64,000 bases of DNA, taken from contig JAHLWZ010000714.1 of NCBI GenBank assembly GCA_020536535.1, positions 1 to 64,000 of the forward strand, in the 5' to 3' direction. The first letter of the stretch is position 1, and each line of letters opens with the position of its first letter. The stretch is from Pelomyxa schiedti (taxonomy: Eukaryota; Evosea; Pelobiontida; Pelomyxidae). A program made the translations under genes and the position numbers. The notes below the pieces were generated by a model. It was not told the origin of the DNA. It did no database searches and was given only the letters and a program-made list of their open reading frames with translations. This document shows positions 23,289 to 35,219 of the stretch, one piece after another.

Positions 23289-25589
23289 CTAGGGAAGAGC
23301 TTTCGCTTTCCAATTCACTCTCCTCCCTTGGTTCTTTTGCTGCAGTCCAGTTAGGTTATTATTAATTTCCTGGTTTTGGTGTAACGTACGAGGCCGAGGT
23401 GCATAGCCAAAAATCAAAAGTCCCACATACGAGTTGTAAAGGGTATAAAAGAGTACAAGACCAACAGCTGGGTAGCTGAGATTAGCAGTTTGAAAGAAGA
23501 TAGCAGGATAACCTGTGCTTCCTAAGGCTACAAACGTTCCAGTAAATATACTGGCTATGGAGAAACATAGTACAACAAATGTGGGAAGAACCAAGTAAAG
23601 ATATCTGTTTAATTCAGATTTACTTCGTTTCGGTGGAAAAAGAAAACCTTTTAAGGAGAAGCATATTGTGACGCAGGTCTTTAATGGAAATGATTGATAC
23701 AACTCCCAGCCATAGAACAATTCCGAAAAAAAGTATGATTGTTATCACAAAGAGGACCTGAAGATACATAACAGATAGTCAAAACAGTATATCATCTACC
23801 ATTACACCAGCAATATCAAAGGAAATTCCATAAACGGGATCATTTTCAGCAGCTACTCTAGAATGAAAAGCTTAGTGGGCTAATGTGGAGTTGGTGCTAC
23901 ATTTGCCAAATGTACATTCCCAGTCCAGATGCCAGGAAACACAGAACGAGTCCAATCTACTTCCCAAGTAAGGTTGGCCATCGCAAATATGTTATAAAAC
24001 ACCTTTATTGCTGGCCCAAGGCCGAAATCAAGGCTCACCTCTGATTTCTAAAATTGCGTGAAAGAGGAAGGTGACTATTATAGGTTAACTTGCTTTACTC
24101 TATCGCAGCAAAAAAGCCAGAAGAGGCACAGAAGAGATAAAAATGACTAGATAACTCGTGAGTGAAAGCTATGAATTAGAACACAGAAAGTGTACTATTT
24201 TCACAAAGGCGTTCCAAAAAGTAAAAACATTTTTGGTGGGAAACCACTTGAGGGTATAAAAAGGATCTGAGTGATGTGAATTCATTCAAGGACAAATGTT
24301 AATGTACTGTTGTAGAATATCAGGCCAAATTGAAGAATAACAATGAATCTTGCCATGTTTATTTATTAGAAGACTGAAACCTTCATTTACTTTATTCTAT
24401 ATTTGAAATAAGTTGCTACTTCTGTTCTAATGTCCATAGTCTCAGAGGAACAGACCGAATGACAAAAATAAGAACAGTAAAAACAATGCAGGAGCCAGCA
24501 ATGAAAAATATGGTGATAGATATCTCAAAGTCACTGAAAGTTGTAGTCCCTGTTTTAAACTAAAAAAATCCACAATCGTCTGAGTATCTATGGGGAAGAA
24601 ACCTCAAACTTCACATCTCCAAGGAAGGAAGCTTCTGACTTATCCGCATCAGGGAGCTGGACACTCACAGCCCAAGAAGGGTGTTCAATTGGAGACTAAG
24701 AACAGGTTGTGTAAGAGTCAAATAGAGTTGAAGCAAATAAAAAAACCTTGAATATAAGAAGGATGGGTAGGCATTCCCCATCTATACTGCCCTAATGGTG
24801 AAAAGTCACTTCAGGGAACTCGCTTTCTTTAGAGAAGGCAAGATAATGCTACAAACTGATTCATATTTGACTGTACATTCGTGAACATCGTTCTGCACTT
24901 CAGTAGACCAACTGGTACCATCTCGAGAATACGACATGTTCAAAGACACTTGAATGTTAACAGTCCGGTCCCTCCCTAGAAAAAAGATGTGCAATTTCGA
25001 TAGAGGTGAGAAAATTACCATCACTGTAGAATTTGTTATAAGCCGTCAGGCTAAGACTCCAAAATCTGTTTAGAGTCTCCAACTGAGTAAAGTTCTGATT
25101 CCACACTGTGTTTGGCTGTGATTTTACGTTAAAGCATTGAAGGAGAAAGTTTTGGGTCACCTCCGTTAAGTCAACTCCAACACAATCATTAGACCATACG
25201 TGTGAACCATCAGGACACCCGTAGGCATACCACACTGTACTCTCAAAAGGCGTAGGGCCTAGCCAATAGTTAAATAACCAAACTGCAACCAAACCAACGA
25301 GAGCAACATAGAACCAAACCAATAAAAAAAAAAAAAACGAAGATAACAAGAAACGGCTAGAAATACCAAGTAAGCCAAGTAGCATTGCCGCAGTGAGGCC
25401 GCACGCCCAACACAAAGCGGCAGCGAGCAGAGTGCGAACTTTGTATTTGTCCAATCTCAACCGCACCGAGAAATCTTCCCCAACGTCAAGATCTGGATCT
25501 CCTCCTTCCGTGGACACCACACTGTCGTCATTCGCGGTCTGTCGCTGTTGGTTGTGCCAGCCCGGCTTCCAGCTCCATGATTGTCCCAT
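23289..25589 (-). CDS. Multi-pass membrane protein, TMEM181/Wntless-like
   Basis: The start is ATG 25589 (MGQSWSWKPGWHN; an upstream GTG is less likely). After a cytosolic leader come two hydrophobic segments (about 25270-25420), then a luminal region with Cys and NxS/T sites (CPDGSHVWSNDCVGVD; NFTQLE; LNMSYS; HECTVKY) that fits a GOLD-type beta domain. A helix then leads into RSVPLRLWTLEQK near 24420-24460, which matches the LR-x-W-x-x-E-Q-K motif of TMEM181. Further helices follow to 23289 (LVLPTFVVLCFSIASIFTGT; GLVLFYTLYNSYVGLLIFGY) and a cytosolic tail. Members of this GOLD-7TM group work in the secretory pathway as cargo or ligand receptors. Exons between 23760 and 24400 are small and uncertain. 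I am fairly sure of the fold and less sure of the orthology. Confidence 0.65.
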
Positions 25590-25812
25590 TCCGCGATTTT
25601 CTTTTTCGAACGATTTCTGCACGTAAGATTCTTAGATGCTCTCCCGATCGCCAGATAAAATTGAAAAATATTCTTCTTGTTGTTTTGTTCCCACAATGAG
25701 AGGGTGCTAGGGTACGAGGGTCAACGAAACAGCACCTTGTTGCGTGTGTTTGGCCTGGAACCCACAGTATAAATGGGTTGATGCTTGTGTGGGCTGTTGT
25801 AAGTCATTCTTG

Positions 25813-26841
25813 CTAGCAGTCGTAGGATTGGTTGGTGAGTCCCGTTTTTTTTTTTTTGCTGTTGGTGTTGCCGGTGTTGCTTTGTGGTGGTATTGGAGAC
25901 TGCATTGAGCGCCTTGGTATCAACAACTCCCAAATTGCACTTGTGCGTTTCACTGGAAGCCGTATCACATCATCAAGGTGCTACTGTGTGCATTCTACAA
26001 CAGGGCACTGTGCAGGAAAGATATTTACAGGTTCCTTGTGTATTGTTACTTGGTGGGAAGGAAAGTGTTCCTTGTAGTACCTGCACTACTGGTCTAAGAT
26101 CAGGTTCCTGTTCTCTTAATCCTCGCAGGGCGGTACCTGCTAAATTGTCAAACTCGGACTGTTTCTCTAAGAGGTGCTTACCTCCCGGTATCAGAAAATC
26201 CTGACAGATGCCCAGTCGTCCCACAAGATTCATTGTTATGGGTGTCTTGCGAACTAGGGTGAGTACTTTGGCTGCCATTGTTATTCCCACTCTGCCCATC
26301 AGTACTATCCCAAGGAGTATTGTGCCAGGCTGGCGCCGTATCACGGAGAGACGCCTCCAGTTTTGCTAGTTTCTTCTCCCTTTCACGAGCAGCGGATTCT
26401 TCTGCCGCTTCTATGGATTTGGTTGCAAATTGTTCCTGCTGTCGTGACCTTATTTCTTCAACTTCTTCCCGCGGTGGTAAAGGAGGCTCGTCTGTGCTAG
26501 CGGTCGTCTGCCTGGGTTTGTTCAAAGCCTCCATAATATCGACTCTGTTCCTCTGTCTTCATTCTCATTACTATTACCATTGGAAAAGGTGACAACACAG
26601 TAATGGCGAAAACTTGACAAAAGAAAAAAAAAAAAAAAAAAAACAAGTACGTTCTACGTTGCCACCATGCCGTCCTCGAAAGCACGTAAGCGAGCATGGC
26701 ACCCCCGAGAAACAAACCCCAAAACACTATGGGCTTTTTTACGTGCAACATCACGAACACCCCAAGTGCTTGTCGCACCGGATCTAGTCCCACCTGTACG
26801 TCATCACCCACTCCCGGCTCCCCGCCTCCCCTGCCACTCAT
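25813..26841 (-). CDS. Small single-TM protein with coiled coil, unrecognised
   Basis: The start is ATG 26841 (MSGRGGGEPGVGDDVQVG). One membrane helix (IVFWGLFLGGAMLAYVLS) lies at about residues 38-55 and is followed by WWQRR. An 88-nt intron with a long T run (about 26561-26648 on the + strand) joins in frame to VDIMEALNKPRQ. A charged helical segment likely to be a coiled coil follows (REEVEEIRSRQQEQF...EEREKKLAKLEASL), then a polar N/S/T/H-rich tail. The best continuation uses two more introns and ends with RTSAIWELLIPRRSMQS and a TAG at 25813-25815; those last exons are tentative. The topology suggests a tail-out membrane adaptor. No family recognised. Confidence 0.5.
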
Positions 26842-27055
26842 CCTCGGTTTTTTTTTTGTTTGTGTTGTGGAGGTTTCCCAGTGTCATCACAAACCTTGTC
26901 AGAGTCTGACAGGGGTCCTGGGATTCCCCAGAAAATGCGCCACCCCAATTTGTTGGCACCTTCACCGCGGGTCCAGGTGAGATCCAGATGATGTCTCCCT
27001 TGTTGATCGTTTTTTTGCGAAACGGCAATTGACTTTTAAAAACCATCGGGGGCGA

Positions 27056-29879
27056 TGAGCGTCGTGACCATTAAATTAACCGGTTTTTTTTTTACCCCTC
27101 TCATCATTGCACTTGTGTTTGTGCTCACGTTGGAAAAAACAAGTTTTGGAAGCACGGGACTTGCCTCCAAGATCAGCTGGTACAATTGCAATTGATTGTA
27201 TTTTTATGTTAAATTAAAATTTTGGTGCATGCACCAAAGGGAGAAACAACCTTATTGCTTATTTTAGAGTAGATAAGTAATGATAAATGCTAAACTAGAG
27301 TTAATCAGGGGCACCTTCCCCACTGAGTCCCTATTGCATTATTGAAGCTGGATCAACAAGAAGCAAAAGTAAAGTAAAGAGCAAAACTCAGACTCCCGTT
27401 TGGAATGAAACATTGTGAGTAAAAGTTCCCTTTTCTCCTTCTTTATGTTGAATGTGGGTGAGATATTGATGTCTTTCATCTAGTTTGTTAAATCAGTTTA
27501 CCCAACGGAACACAGTGATTACTGTGTATGACGATGCCTGTCGTATGCCCATACAAGCTTAGAATGCTTACTAACTAAGAAAAACCAAAGAAAACAAGAC
27601 AGATTACGTTGGAAAGCATTTTGTAGACCTTAGTGTGAGTTAACAGTGTCCTTAGTTTGTCTCTCACCAGTGACATTAATAGACAATAAAAGTTGCCACT
27701 GACAGCTGGTTTAGACTACAACCCAAAACAGAGGGAACCAACGTGGTACGATACAGACACGTCCACTTTTTCCCCCACAATTCCTTTAGGGAGAAATTCA
27801 CCTTCGCTTTGACATATCAGTGAAGGATGCAAAAATTCCACAAGCAGTGGTATTTCTCGCCCAAAACACGTGCACCTTTCTCACTTCCACTTTTCTCAGT
27901 TGAATGAAATGAAAGAAAGGCTTGCTAAGTGCCAGGCTTCAGGGAGCAAACAGTTGGATTTAAGCAGCTGTTACCTTCCAATGCTTCCAAAACTGCTGTC
28001 TCAAAGTTTCTCTTTCCTCGTTAAGTTGGATCTGTCTTTCAATTCTCTGAGGTGGAATACCTTTTTAAATAAGTTTTAGCCTTATTTTTACTATTTAGTA
28101 CCGTGCCGGACTTCTCTGCTTTTACCGCGCTTCAAGAACTTGAACTACGAGGAAATCAACTCCGTGAACTTAATGATACAATAGGAACTTGCCCATCCCT
28201 AAGGATTTTGAGTGCCAGTGGTAACGGAATGGAAATCGTTAATGTATCATTAGTTCAAAGGTAAACGATTTAACCTCTGCTGCACAGGGTGCCATTGGGA
28301 AGCTAGTTAATCTCGAAAAGCTTGAACTTGCCAATAACCAAGTAATTTCTCTTTTAATTAAGTGAATTGGGTTATAATTGGGTTTTCCAGATTATTGCTC
28401 TGCCACCAGAAATTGGACGTCTCCGCCTTCTTACAGAGCTACTTTTGACAGGGAACCCACTTGTTGTTGTTCCCCCTTCAATAGGTGGCCTTGCAAATCT
28501 GGAGGTTTGTCCTCATGAATAACTTGGCTCACTTTTCAAGCAAGTATATAGGTAATTGATTTGAGTTGCTGTAATTTGGAAAGATTGCCTGAAGAATTCA
28601 CCTTAATGTCCAAGTACGAATTTCATGAATGACTGGCTTTGATTAAAAAATAACTCAATTATAGACTCTTGGATTGCAACCTTGGTGCTAATAAGGTACT
28701 GACAATTCCTTCGTGTGTTATTATTGAATATATCAGTTGCACCAACTACCAGCTGGAATGGGACGATTGACTCACTTAGCCAAACTGAACCTCATGGATA
28801 ACCAACTGACAGATTTACCTCTATCTATTGGGTAAAACCTCAAAATGCAAATAATTACTAACACAGACAGGTACTGCAAGGGGCTTGGTGAAATTGGCTC
28901 TGGAATTCAGGTTGCCAGAAACCCCCTTCAGGATCCCGTCATGGTTGAGAGAGCAATTATAGGAGCAGATCACCTTCTTGAATATCTTGAGAGGAAACTT
29001 GCAAGTACAGTGTGATATTCTCTCCCTTGTGTATCCTAAATTGCGACGTACAGTGGCAAACTATCCGTCACTCGATCCTCTACCTTTGAACGTAGACTTC
29101 GGGGAAGGCCCTCCTGTCAGCACAGCTTCGTCTGTTGCCACTCCAACAACAACAACAACAACAACAACCCCAACAGCACAATCCCCAGCACCACAATCTA
29201 CCGCTGCTGTGACAGCGAGCCCATATGCTGATATAGTTGTGGATACACAGCTCATCCAAAAGGTTATCTCTCAAAGCATTCCAAACACTCATCTCAAACC
29301 CGAACCAGGTGAATGCTTTAAAGAAATGGGCAGTCCAAATAAGCAGTAATGATCTCATTCGGAGACTGGCTGTACTTAGGTTCTAGATGCGATTAATTAT
29401 TCCTGAACTGACATTCTGGCAGAAACGAGACCAGGGCAGCTTCGGATTTATCTGAACTTGTTCCGATAGGAAATCGCATCAAGTATCTTAATAAAGTAAG
29501 AACTTCCCAGATCAGAGTTAGGCACCAGTCTCACTGAAAGCAGGAGCTGGCCAAAATTAAACAAAGTGTGCCATTTGTGGATGTGAAGCCCCCAATGCTC
29601 TTCTACAACGAGGAAAATTTAGTGGAAAACCTGAGGTAACTTTTTATTACAGCATCTAGCTCGTTTATTTTTTTGTTTCACTAATCATAGGATTCTCACC
29701 ATGGAAGCATTGAATCAAATTGATAACGCACTCCGGGCCATTACAGCCTCAGTCCCCGATTTCCAGCCCCCACAGGATGTACAAAAGCTCTTTGGAATTG
29801 TCCAAGTACGTTCCCCTTCTCACATCTACAACTAATACCACTACAGATACTGAATGACTTGAAAAAAGTATTGATGTAA
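27056..29879 (+). CDS. C2-domain plus leucine-rich-repeat protein
   Basis: The start is ATG 27056 (MSVVTIKLT), with an intron at once. The spliced N-terminus is a C2 domain: VLEARDLPPRSAG, SPYCIIEAGSTRSKSKVKS, TQTPVWNETFLLNQF, TVITVYDDA, DSWFRLQPKTEG, EIHLRFDISV. The Asp-rich loops are thin (SPYC instead of DPYC; VYDDA retained), so Ca2+ binding is uncertain. From 27900 follow about eight LRRs (LVKLDLSFNSLR, LQELELRGNQLREL, LEKLELANNQ, LTELLLTGNPLVVVPPSIG, LAKLNLMDNQLTDLPLSIG) to about 28960. Then come a linker with a Thr/Pro/Ala run (29150-29200) and a helical C-terminus (MEALNQIDNALRAI; ILNDLKKVLM), with stop TAA 29877-29879. It probably is a membrane-recruited scaffold. I know of no well-described protein with this domain order. 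Confidence 0.8.
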
Positions 29880-31169
29880 AAAAAAGCTTTATAGTACAAC
29901 AGGAAAAACAGGAACATGTTCAAGTTTGTTTGAGCTTAAAAAAAAGAATTGTTCCACGTTGTTTGTTGTACAAGGTTCTATTGACTAAGGCAGTTTTAGT
30001 GTGCAAAAGGGTCTGTGTGGGATTGTAAGAATGGTGGTTGCATTGGGATAAGGGCTCCTCGGGACTGGGGTTCCGCGGCGATTCTGAGGCGATATTCTAT
30101 TTTGGCGTCAGAGTTGTTAAATTGACTTCTTTTCAACTTACCTGGCTGTTGATAGACAATCTTATACAGTAGACAGTCATAATCTCCTTAGTGATCTCAC
30201 TACATTGTGAACTTGATATCTATCGTCTCTAGAAACCGATTATTATAGGCTTTGGAACAATGAGAATGTCGGTCGGATTCGGAAGTCGAATTGAAAGTGA
30301 CCAGTTAAACTCGCTAGTAAAAACTGTGCACATGTTAGAGACTGCTCAAGAGGGACCAGGCTGTGTTCGTATCCAATTCTTCTACCCCGGTCCTCTCTGT
30401 GTTTAGTTGGTATAAATTAGAACCCAGTTGGCTTCATTACATTTTCTCCAAAATCACAGTGTATCATCTTCATTTTTGAACCAGTGGTGTAACATTTTTA
30501 CATTTTGAACCTATTGAATTAAATGCAGACAAGTGGACTTACTTGGTCTTGTTGCTGCTTATAATCCCTACCACCGGGATAAAGAGTGTTTACTGCTGAA
30601 TTGTTGTTCAAACAAGTCCAGAGAGCATATTGGATTATTTCTATAGTTCACCGATGAGGCAGATCAAAATCAAGATGGAGCTGAGTGAAACTCGGGTGGG
30701 AGCCAATTGTGTCAGTCCAGATAAATCCCTATGAGTGCCAAAGCGGAGCTTCGGTGACCGAGCCCCATGCAAAAGGGTAAAAGATGAGGGAGAGATGTAT
30801 CGCCGCGCACGCCCCACGGCCCATCCGCTGTGCACAGGATCGATACTGCACACAACATGGGGGGCGTGCGAGGCGACCACCCACACGTTGGCCGGATTAA
30901 CTACACCGAGCACGGCGGCTAGGCTGGCGCCGCCACACACCCCCAAACGCCCAGCCACTGTCCACAGGATCGATGCTGCACACAAAATGGCGGGTGTGTC
31001 GGGCGAGTGGAACGGGCGCCACTGCGGAGACCAAAACACCCCCAGTGAATTGGGAACTCAATGTTCCTTTGTCCGAACTTGTGGTTCCCCTGGATCGCAT
31101 CGTCTACACTAGAACGAGTGCTTCGAGTCTGAGGCCCAGTACAAACTTTCGAGGAAGAGAACAACTTGG
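29880..31169. other. Intergenic with an imperfect repeat pair; no confident gene
   Basis: GC rises around 30040-30110 and strongly at 30800-31010. A + frame at 30236-30406 (IIGFGTMRMSVGFGSRIESD...) is open for 57 codons but lacks supporting exons. Two overlapping ORFs at 30641-31039 (-) and 30735-31112 (+) arise from the GC-rich repeat. I call no gene here. The promoter of the phosphatase gene must lie at the right end. Confidence 0.5.
30806..31006 (+). repeat. Imperfect 60-bp direct repeat in a GC-rich patch
   Basis: About 30810-30872 and about 30944-31004 share CGCCCA-like starts, (G/C)CACAGGATCGAT, CTGCACACAA and ATGG(C/G)GGG(T/C)GTG, with scattered substitutions. The CACAGGATCGAT core is the best-conserved part. 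Confidence 0.7.
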
Positions 31170-31983
31170 ATGTCCATCATCAACGAATGTGTGTTGTGCA
31201 CCCCCTCGTCGCTGCTTCCATCTGCTCACTTTTGGCTAAAAAGACATCGTTTTGGCTGGTGCGTGGGATGCTACCCTCCACAACCTCAAAAAATGGGGTA
31301 TAACCCACATTCTCAATGTAAAAGGTATGTCGACCACTTTGTATTTTTTTCTTTGACACCTGTTTCTTTAGGGGGTTCTTACTGGCACACGCCTGGCCTC
31401 ACAGAAGCCATTATCCCTATTTCCGATTTTGGAACTGACACACTCACACCTATACTAGACAAGTGCTTTTCGTTCATTAGTGCACTCCCTCCTCTCCACT
31501 TCTCACATGTAACTAATTCACACACAAATAATTACATTACTGACACCACAAAATCCACGGCTCCAAACTAACCAACAACACAACCAAACACAAAGACGAA
31601 GCTCGAAACTCACACGGCCGAGTTCTCGTCCACTGCTCTCTTGGTGTGAATCGCAGCCCCACTGTTGTCATCGCGTATCTGATGTGCCACTGTGGGATGA
31701 CCCTCCAGCAGGCATACACCCACGTCTTGGGCAAAAGAAACGCCATATCACCCCACGAGCTATACTTCATTCAGCTGCAGCAGCTAGATGAGAGGCTGTA
31801 TGGCCGGGTGAGCTTCACTGAGAAGGACAGAAACGGCTCTTTGCAGGAGTACATGAGGTCACTTCGCGTCCAGCAAACGGCTCAGAACTCAACAGCGTCG
31901 GTGTGTACTACCTGCCACTATTTGTTTCTTCTCCTCTGACTTTTGCTAATTTCTTAAAGGCACCAAGTGACAATTCCTCTTGA
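31170..31983 (+). CDS. Dual-specificity protein phosphatase
   Basis: The start is ATG 31170 (MSIINE), followed by introns at 31189-31243 and 31325 to about 31370. The product opens with YIVLAGAWDATLHNLKKWGI and THILNV, the usual first strand-helix of atypical DSPs. The active-site loop VHCSLGVNRSPTVVIAYLM lies at 31627-31684: nucleophile Cys, phosphate loop HCxxGxxRS intact. The general-acid Asp is probably in PISDFGTDTL near 31415. A further intron (about 31480-31590) separates these. After the catalytic core, GMTLQQAYTHVLGKRNAISP and a short polar tail end in TGA 31981-31983. Total about 185 residues, as expected for a small cytosolic DSP acting on Ser/Thr/Tyr phosphoproteins or other phosphosubstrates. 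No targeting signal or kinase-binding domain is seen. Confidence 0.88.
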
Positions 31984-32104
31984 TTTTCGCTCGCTGGGTA
32001 TACCAACCAAAGGAAGAAGAAAAGAGATTTAATGTGACAACACCAAAAGTTTTTTTTTTGGGGGGTGGTGAGTTACTTTACCACCAATTTATAAATCCAT
32101 TCTT

Positions 32105-34256
32105 TTACAATGCACAAACCTTTTTCGGAGTTAGGGTAATTTTGTACAATAGGGAATAGGGTACCAGGCTTGATGCAACCATGTTGACACTCTGACCAGT
32201 CTCCTTTGTCTTGGTGGTCTCCTTCACAGTCGTGCCCTCAGGTTTTTTGGTATCTCCTGAGCCATCCTCAGGTTCACATTCATATGCACAGTTGAAGTCA
32301 TAATCGTATTCATAATCATAGTCATCCCCGAAAAGCTCCATTCTCTGCTTTGCTTCCCTCCAAGCAGCAGCAGCCTCCAATACAGCTGCACGTGCACGTT
32401 GAAGGTCTTCAACAGTCTGAACATCATCAAAGAAATGGAGGGTTCGGCGCCATTTTCTCACTTGTCCATCCCAGCTTCTCTGTGGTACAAATGGTGGGTT
32501 AAATGTGAAATTGAGACCTCCCGTTTCTCAACCTTGGAGCATTTCTGGAATTTGTTTGGAATAACTGGGTCACCACGCTGTGTTCTTGTTGCAAGTCTGG
32601 TGTAGTTTTGGTATCCCACAGTTTCAATACCATAGTCAATTTGTTTCTGTCTAGCAGCCAGCCTGGCTTCATCCGTTTCTATTGAAGGTGAGAGGGGTTC
32701 CGAGAAAATTTGAAAGGATACCAACGCCAGGTGATATCACTGGGTTTCCAAACAAAAACACTCCAGATCGCACAGGTGTGTTACTGCCAAGAATTGGGTG
32801 CTCCTTTGTTGGAGGAGTCATAAAGAGCACGGGGAGTGCAGTAGGTTGTGAAGGGGACTTAGGGGTCGGCGGTACAAAAGGTATTATTGGAGATAGTGGT
32901 GCCATTGGAATTGGTGAGCATAACGGCCCACCACTAAACGATGTGTGGTTGACCGGAGTCCGGAACCCTGGGGTCAAAACGGGAAGTATTGGCAGGGATT
33001 TCGAGAGAAGAGGAACGTTATTCGCTGCTTCAATCTAATGAAGATGTTTAGCAAACCAAATGTCTGGCAAAATAACATACCATAGCAGAGATTTCTTGCA
33101 GCACTTGTCGATTGAGGCCTGGTGGAGCAAACTGGTGGTTCTAAGAAAGTATGTCAGTTCTATGAAAAAGAATTTATCAATTTTTACACACAGCTCTCAG
33201 GGAAAGCAAAAATGATCTCTCGTACACAAGACGTGCTTTGTCATTCTCAGAATCTCTCTCATGAACACTTGCAGGACAAAGCACTGTCTTGATGGGAGTG
33301 AACTCAGGAGTCGAGGGATTGAAAGGCTTTGCTGTTGGTCCGTCTGCTTGCTTAGCAGTACAATCAGAGACAAGGTTAGTCTCTTGTGCAGAGTCACCCA
33401 CAGAGGATTCCTCCAACTTCTTCATTTTAGATTGGAAGCTCTCTGACTGAATGGTCGGCGAAAAACTTCTTCCGCTCCAGGAAGAATTCCACGATTCTGT
33501 CCCAACTGGGGTTGTAGACATCGAAGTATTAGGTCTCGCTTTGAGAGGTGTCGAGACAGGTGTCGGCAATAGTGAGATCTTGGGCACGCCACAGTTGATA
33601 GAATCCGATCTCGTAGCGGCGACGCCGGGCAAAGCCGGATCCGCGTTCTCGTCAATTGCAGTCGGCTTTGGGGTCACAGAGGAGAGGAGACAAGCGCCTT
33701 TTGCGCTGCCATTGTTGAGATATGTCATCGTAGTAGTAGTCGTAGTCGTAGTAGTAATCGTCTTCGTAGGCGTGGCATCAGTGTTGCAAGATTTTCTTGT
33801 GATTGAGATCACAGTCGGTGAGGAGGAGGAAGAGGGCGAAGGAGAGGGCAAGCTAATATTAGCTCCCTGAGCAGTTGCATGTCCGGGGAATTGAGATGCC
33901 AGTGCCACAGGCGCCGACGTCGGGGTGTTGCTATTATTAGTACGGCCTTTATTATTTGTTGCTGAGGCGGTGGCATTTGACACCATTTGCGTGCCTGAGA
34001 TCTTGGATGAAGACGATGCCAGAGACGGCTTGCGGATCTGCACAGTGTCATTTACGAAGGCGGAAGGAGTGCCTGTTGCCGTTGCTACTGCCGCTACCGC
34101 TGCTGTTGTTCCTGTTGCACTATTAATAATACTGGCTGGCAGTGCTGGTATTGTCACGACTGGCTTTGTCGTCGCCGACTTGAGCGGCAGATCCGCGGCC
34201 CCTTTCCTCTTGTTGACGTTGCTGGAGAGAACGCCCAGTGCTACGCGAGAAGTCAT
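32105..34256 (-). CDS. SLBP: Histone stem-loop binding protein with an eIF4E-binding-type motif
   Basis: Exons 34256-33192, 33140-33081, 33034-32722, 32678-32533 and 32479-32105 join with consistent phases (1959 nt, 652 residues). Residues 482-545 are the SLBP RNA-binding domain: RLAARQKQIDYG, VGYQNYTRL, IPNKFQKCSKRSWD, QVRKWRRTLHFFDD. In other eukaryotes it binds the 3' stem-loop of replication-dependent histone mRNAs and directs their processing, translation and decay. The otherwise conserved Thr of the TPNK motif is Ile519 here. At residues 345-351 YERSFLL fits YxxxxL-hydrophobic, the eIF4E-binding consensus, and PPGL follows at 361-364, as PEGL follows that motif in eIF4G. The N-terminus is Ser/Thr/Pro/Ala-rich with many SP/TP sites; the C-terminus is acidic (DDYDYEYDYDF). 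At 652 residues it is more than twice human SLBP (270). Confidence 0.85.
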
Positions 34257-35219
34257 TTCCGCGAGTCAGAGACGTACGTTTCGTTGCCTGCTGCGTGTGT
34301 TGGGTGTGTCGGTTTATGTGCCGCACTCGAGTGCTTGTTGGTTTGCTGGTGTTGGTACCAACCAAGCCTTGTGTGGGGGTGCGCGCGTGGTTTGCGTTTG
34401 TTGTTGGTGTTGCTCCTGCTAATTAGAAAAAGAAAAAAAAAAGGAAGCAGATTCGGCCATTATAAAGCTCGTCGGGGCTTTCTATTTTTTGGACTTTTGA
34501 CTGTTGTGAATTCTACCTCACCAAAAAGTGCCGGAAATACATGCGGACCGAGATACGGCCCCTGGTTCCCTCAGTCTGGTCACGTTTTTCCCTATGACAC
34601 AAAAGTGAAGATGCCCACTCTCCGTAGGGATTTCGCCTTCCACTTTTCTGTGATGAGAGACTGAGCCCCTAAGTAACTGTTGCACGGTTCATTGTCCTGG
34701 TTGGGGGAACCCGATTTTCAAAAATAATTCTTGGGAAGAAAAAGCCTCCTTACAAGTGCCTGAGGGGGACGTCGAGAATCTGTGGGATGAATCAACAATA
34801 TGTTTGCTCGTTCCGACAACGCTGTCTGGTGACTGAACCTCAACAGCAAATTTTTTCCAGCCTGTCTAAAAGAGGGAAACCTGCAACTCACCTGCTCCTA
34901 CTGGCTTTTTCCTTCTTTCATCACTGTTGGGATGGAAAGGAAGATGTTGGGGTCCTCCTCCTCCTTGACCCTGTCAATAGTTTTGTTATTCGGCTCACAG
35001 CCTTCTCATCCTGTATTCGGATTCCTTCTTTGGCAAAGGTGGATCTAACTTGAGCGAGGAAAACTGCTAAATCTGAAACCCTTATCTGTGCATCTTTGTT
35101 ACAATGCTCAGGAAGGCGGTACAAAGGCTAGAACACCTCAAAAACAAAAAACAAACCAAAAAATAAAGTAAACAACAAACCAACCTTAATTTATTGTGGC
35201 AGGCAGACGAGCGAACGAA
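34257..35219. other. Divergent promoter region; possible small minus-strand gene
   Basis: This region lies between the SLBP start and the IPT receptor start. On the minus strand 35124-34921 is open and looks coding (DLAVFLAQVRSTFAKEGIRI). With two short introns it could continue through a Gly/Pro/basic stretch and a TGA near 34835. I found no start exon that avoids the receptor gene, so this is at most a tentative small gene or a remnant. The rest is A/T-rich intergenic DNA. Confidence 0.3.

Noticed and set aside
25832-26204. Plus-strand ORFs with a hydrophobic start
   Set aside because: No ATG (TTG/GTG only) and the minus strand offers a spliced continuation of the single-TM gene.
30136-30146. 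ACTTACCTGGC, identical to the 5' end of U1 snRNA
   Set aside because: The following bases lack the first stem-loop and there is no Sm-type AATTTTTG site at the right distance; it is also the complement of a 5' splice-site consensus, common in this genome.
30641-31112. Antisense pair of ORFs in the GC-rich repeat
   Set aside because: Open on both strands because of composition; no splice partners, and the repeat is read in different frames in its two copies.
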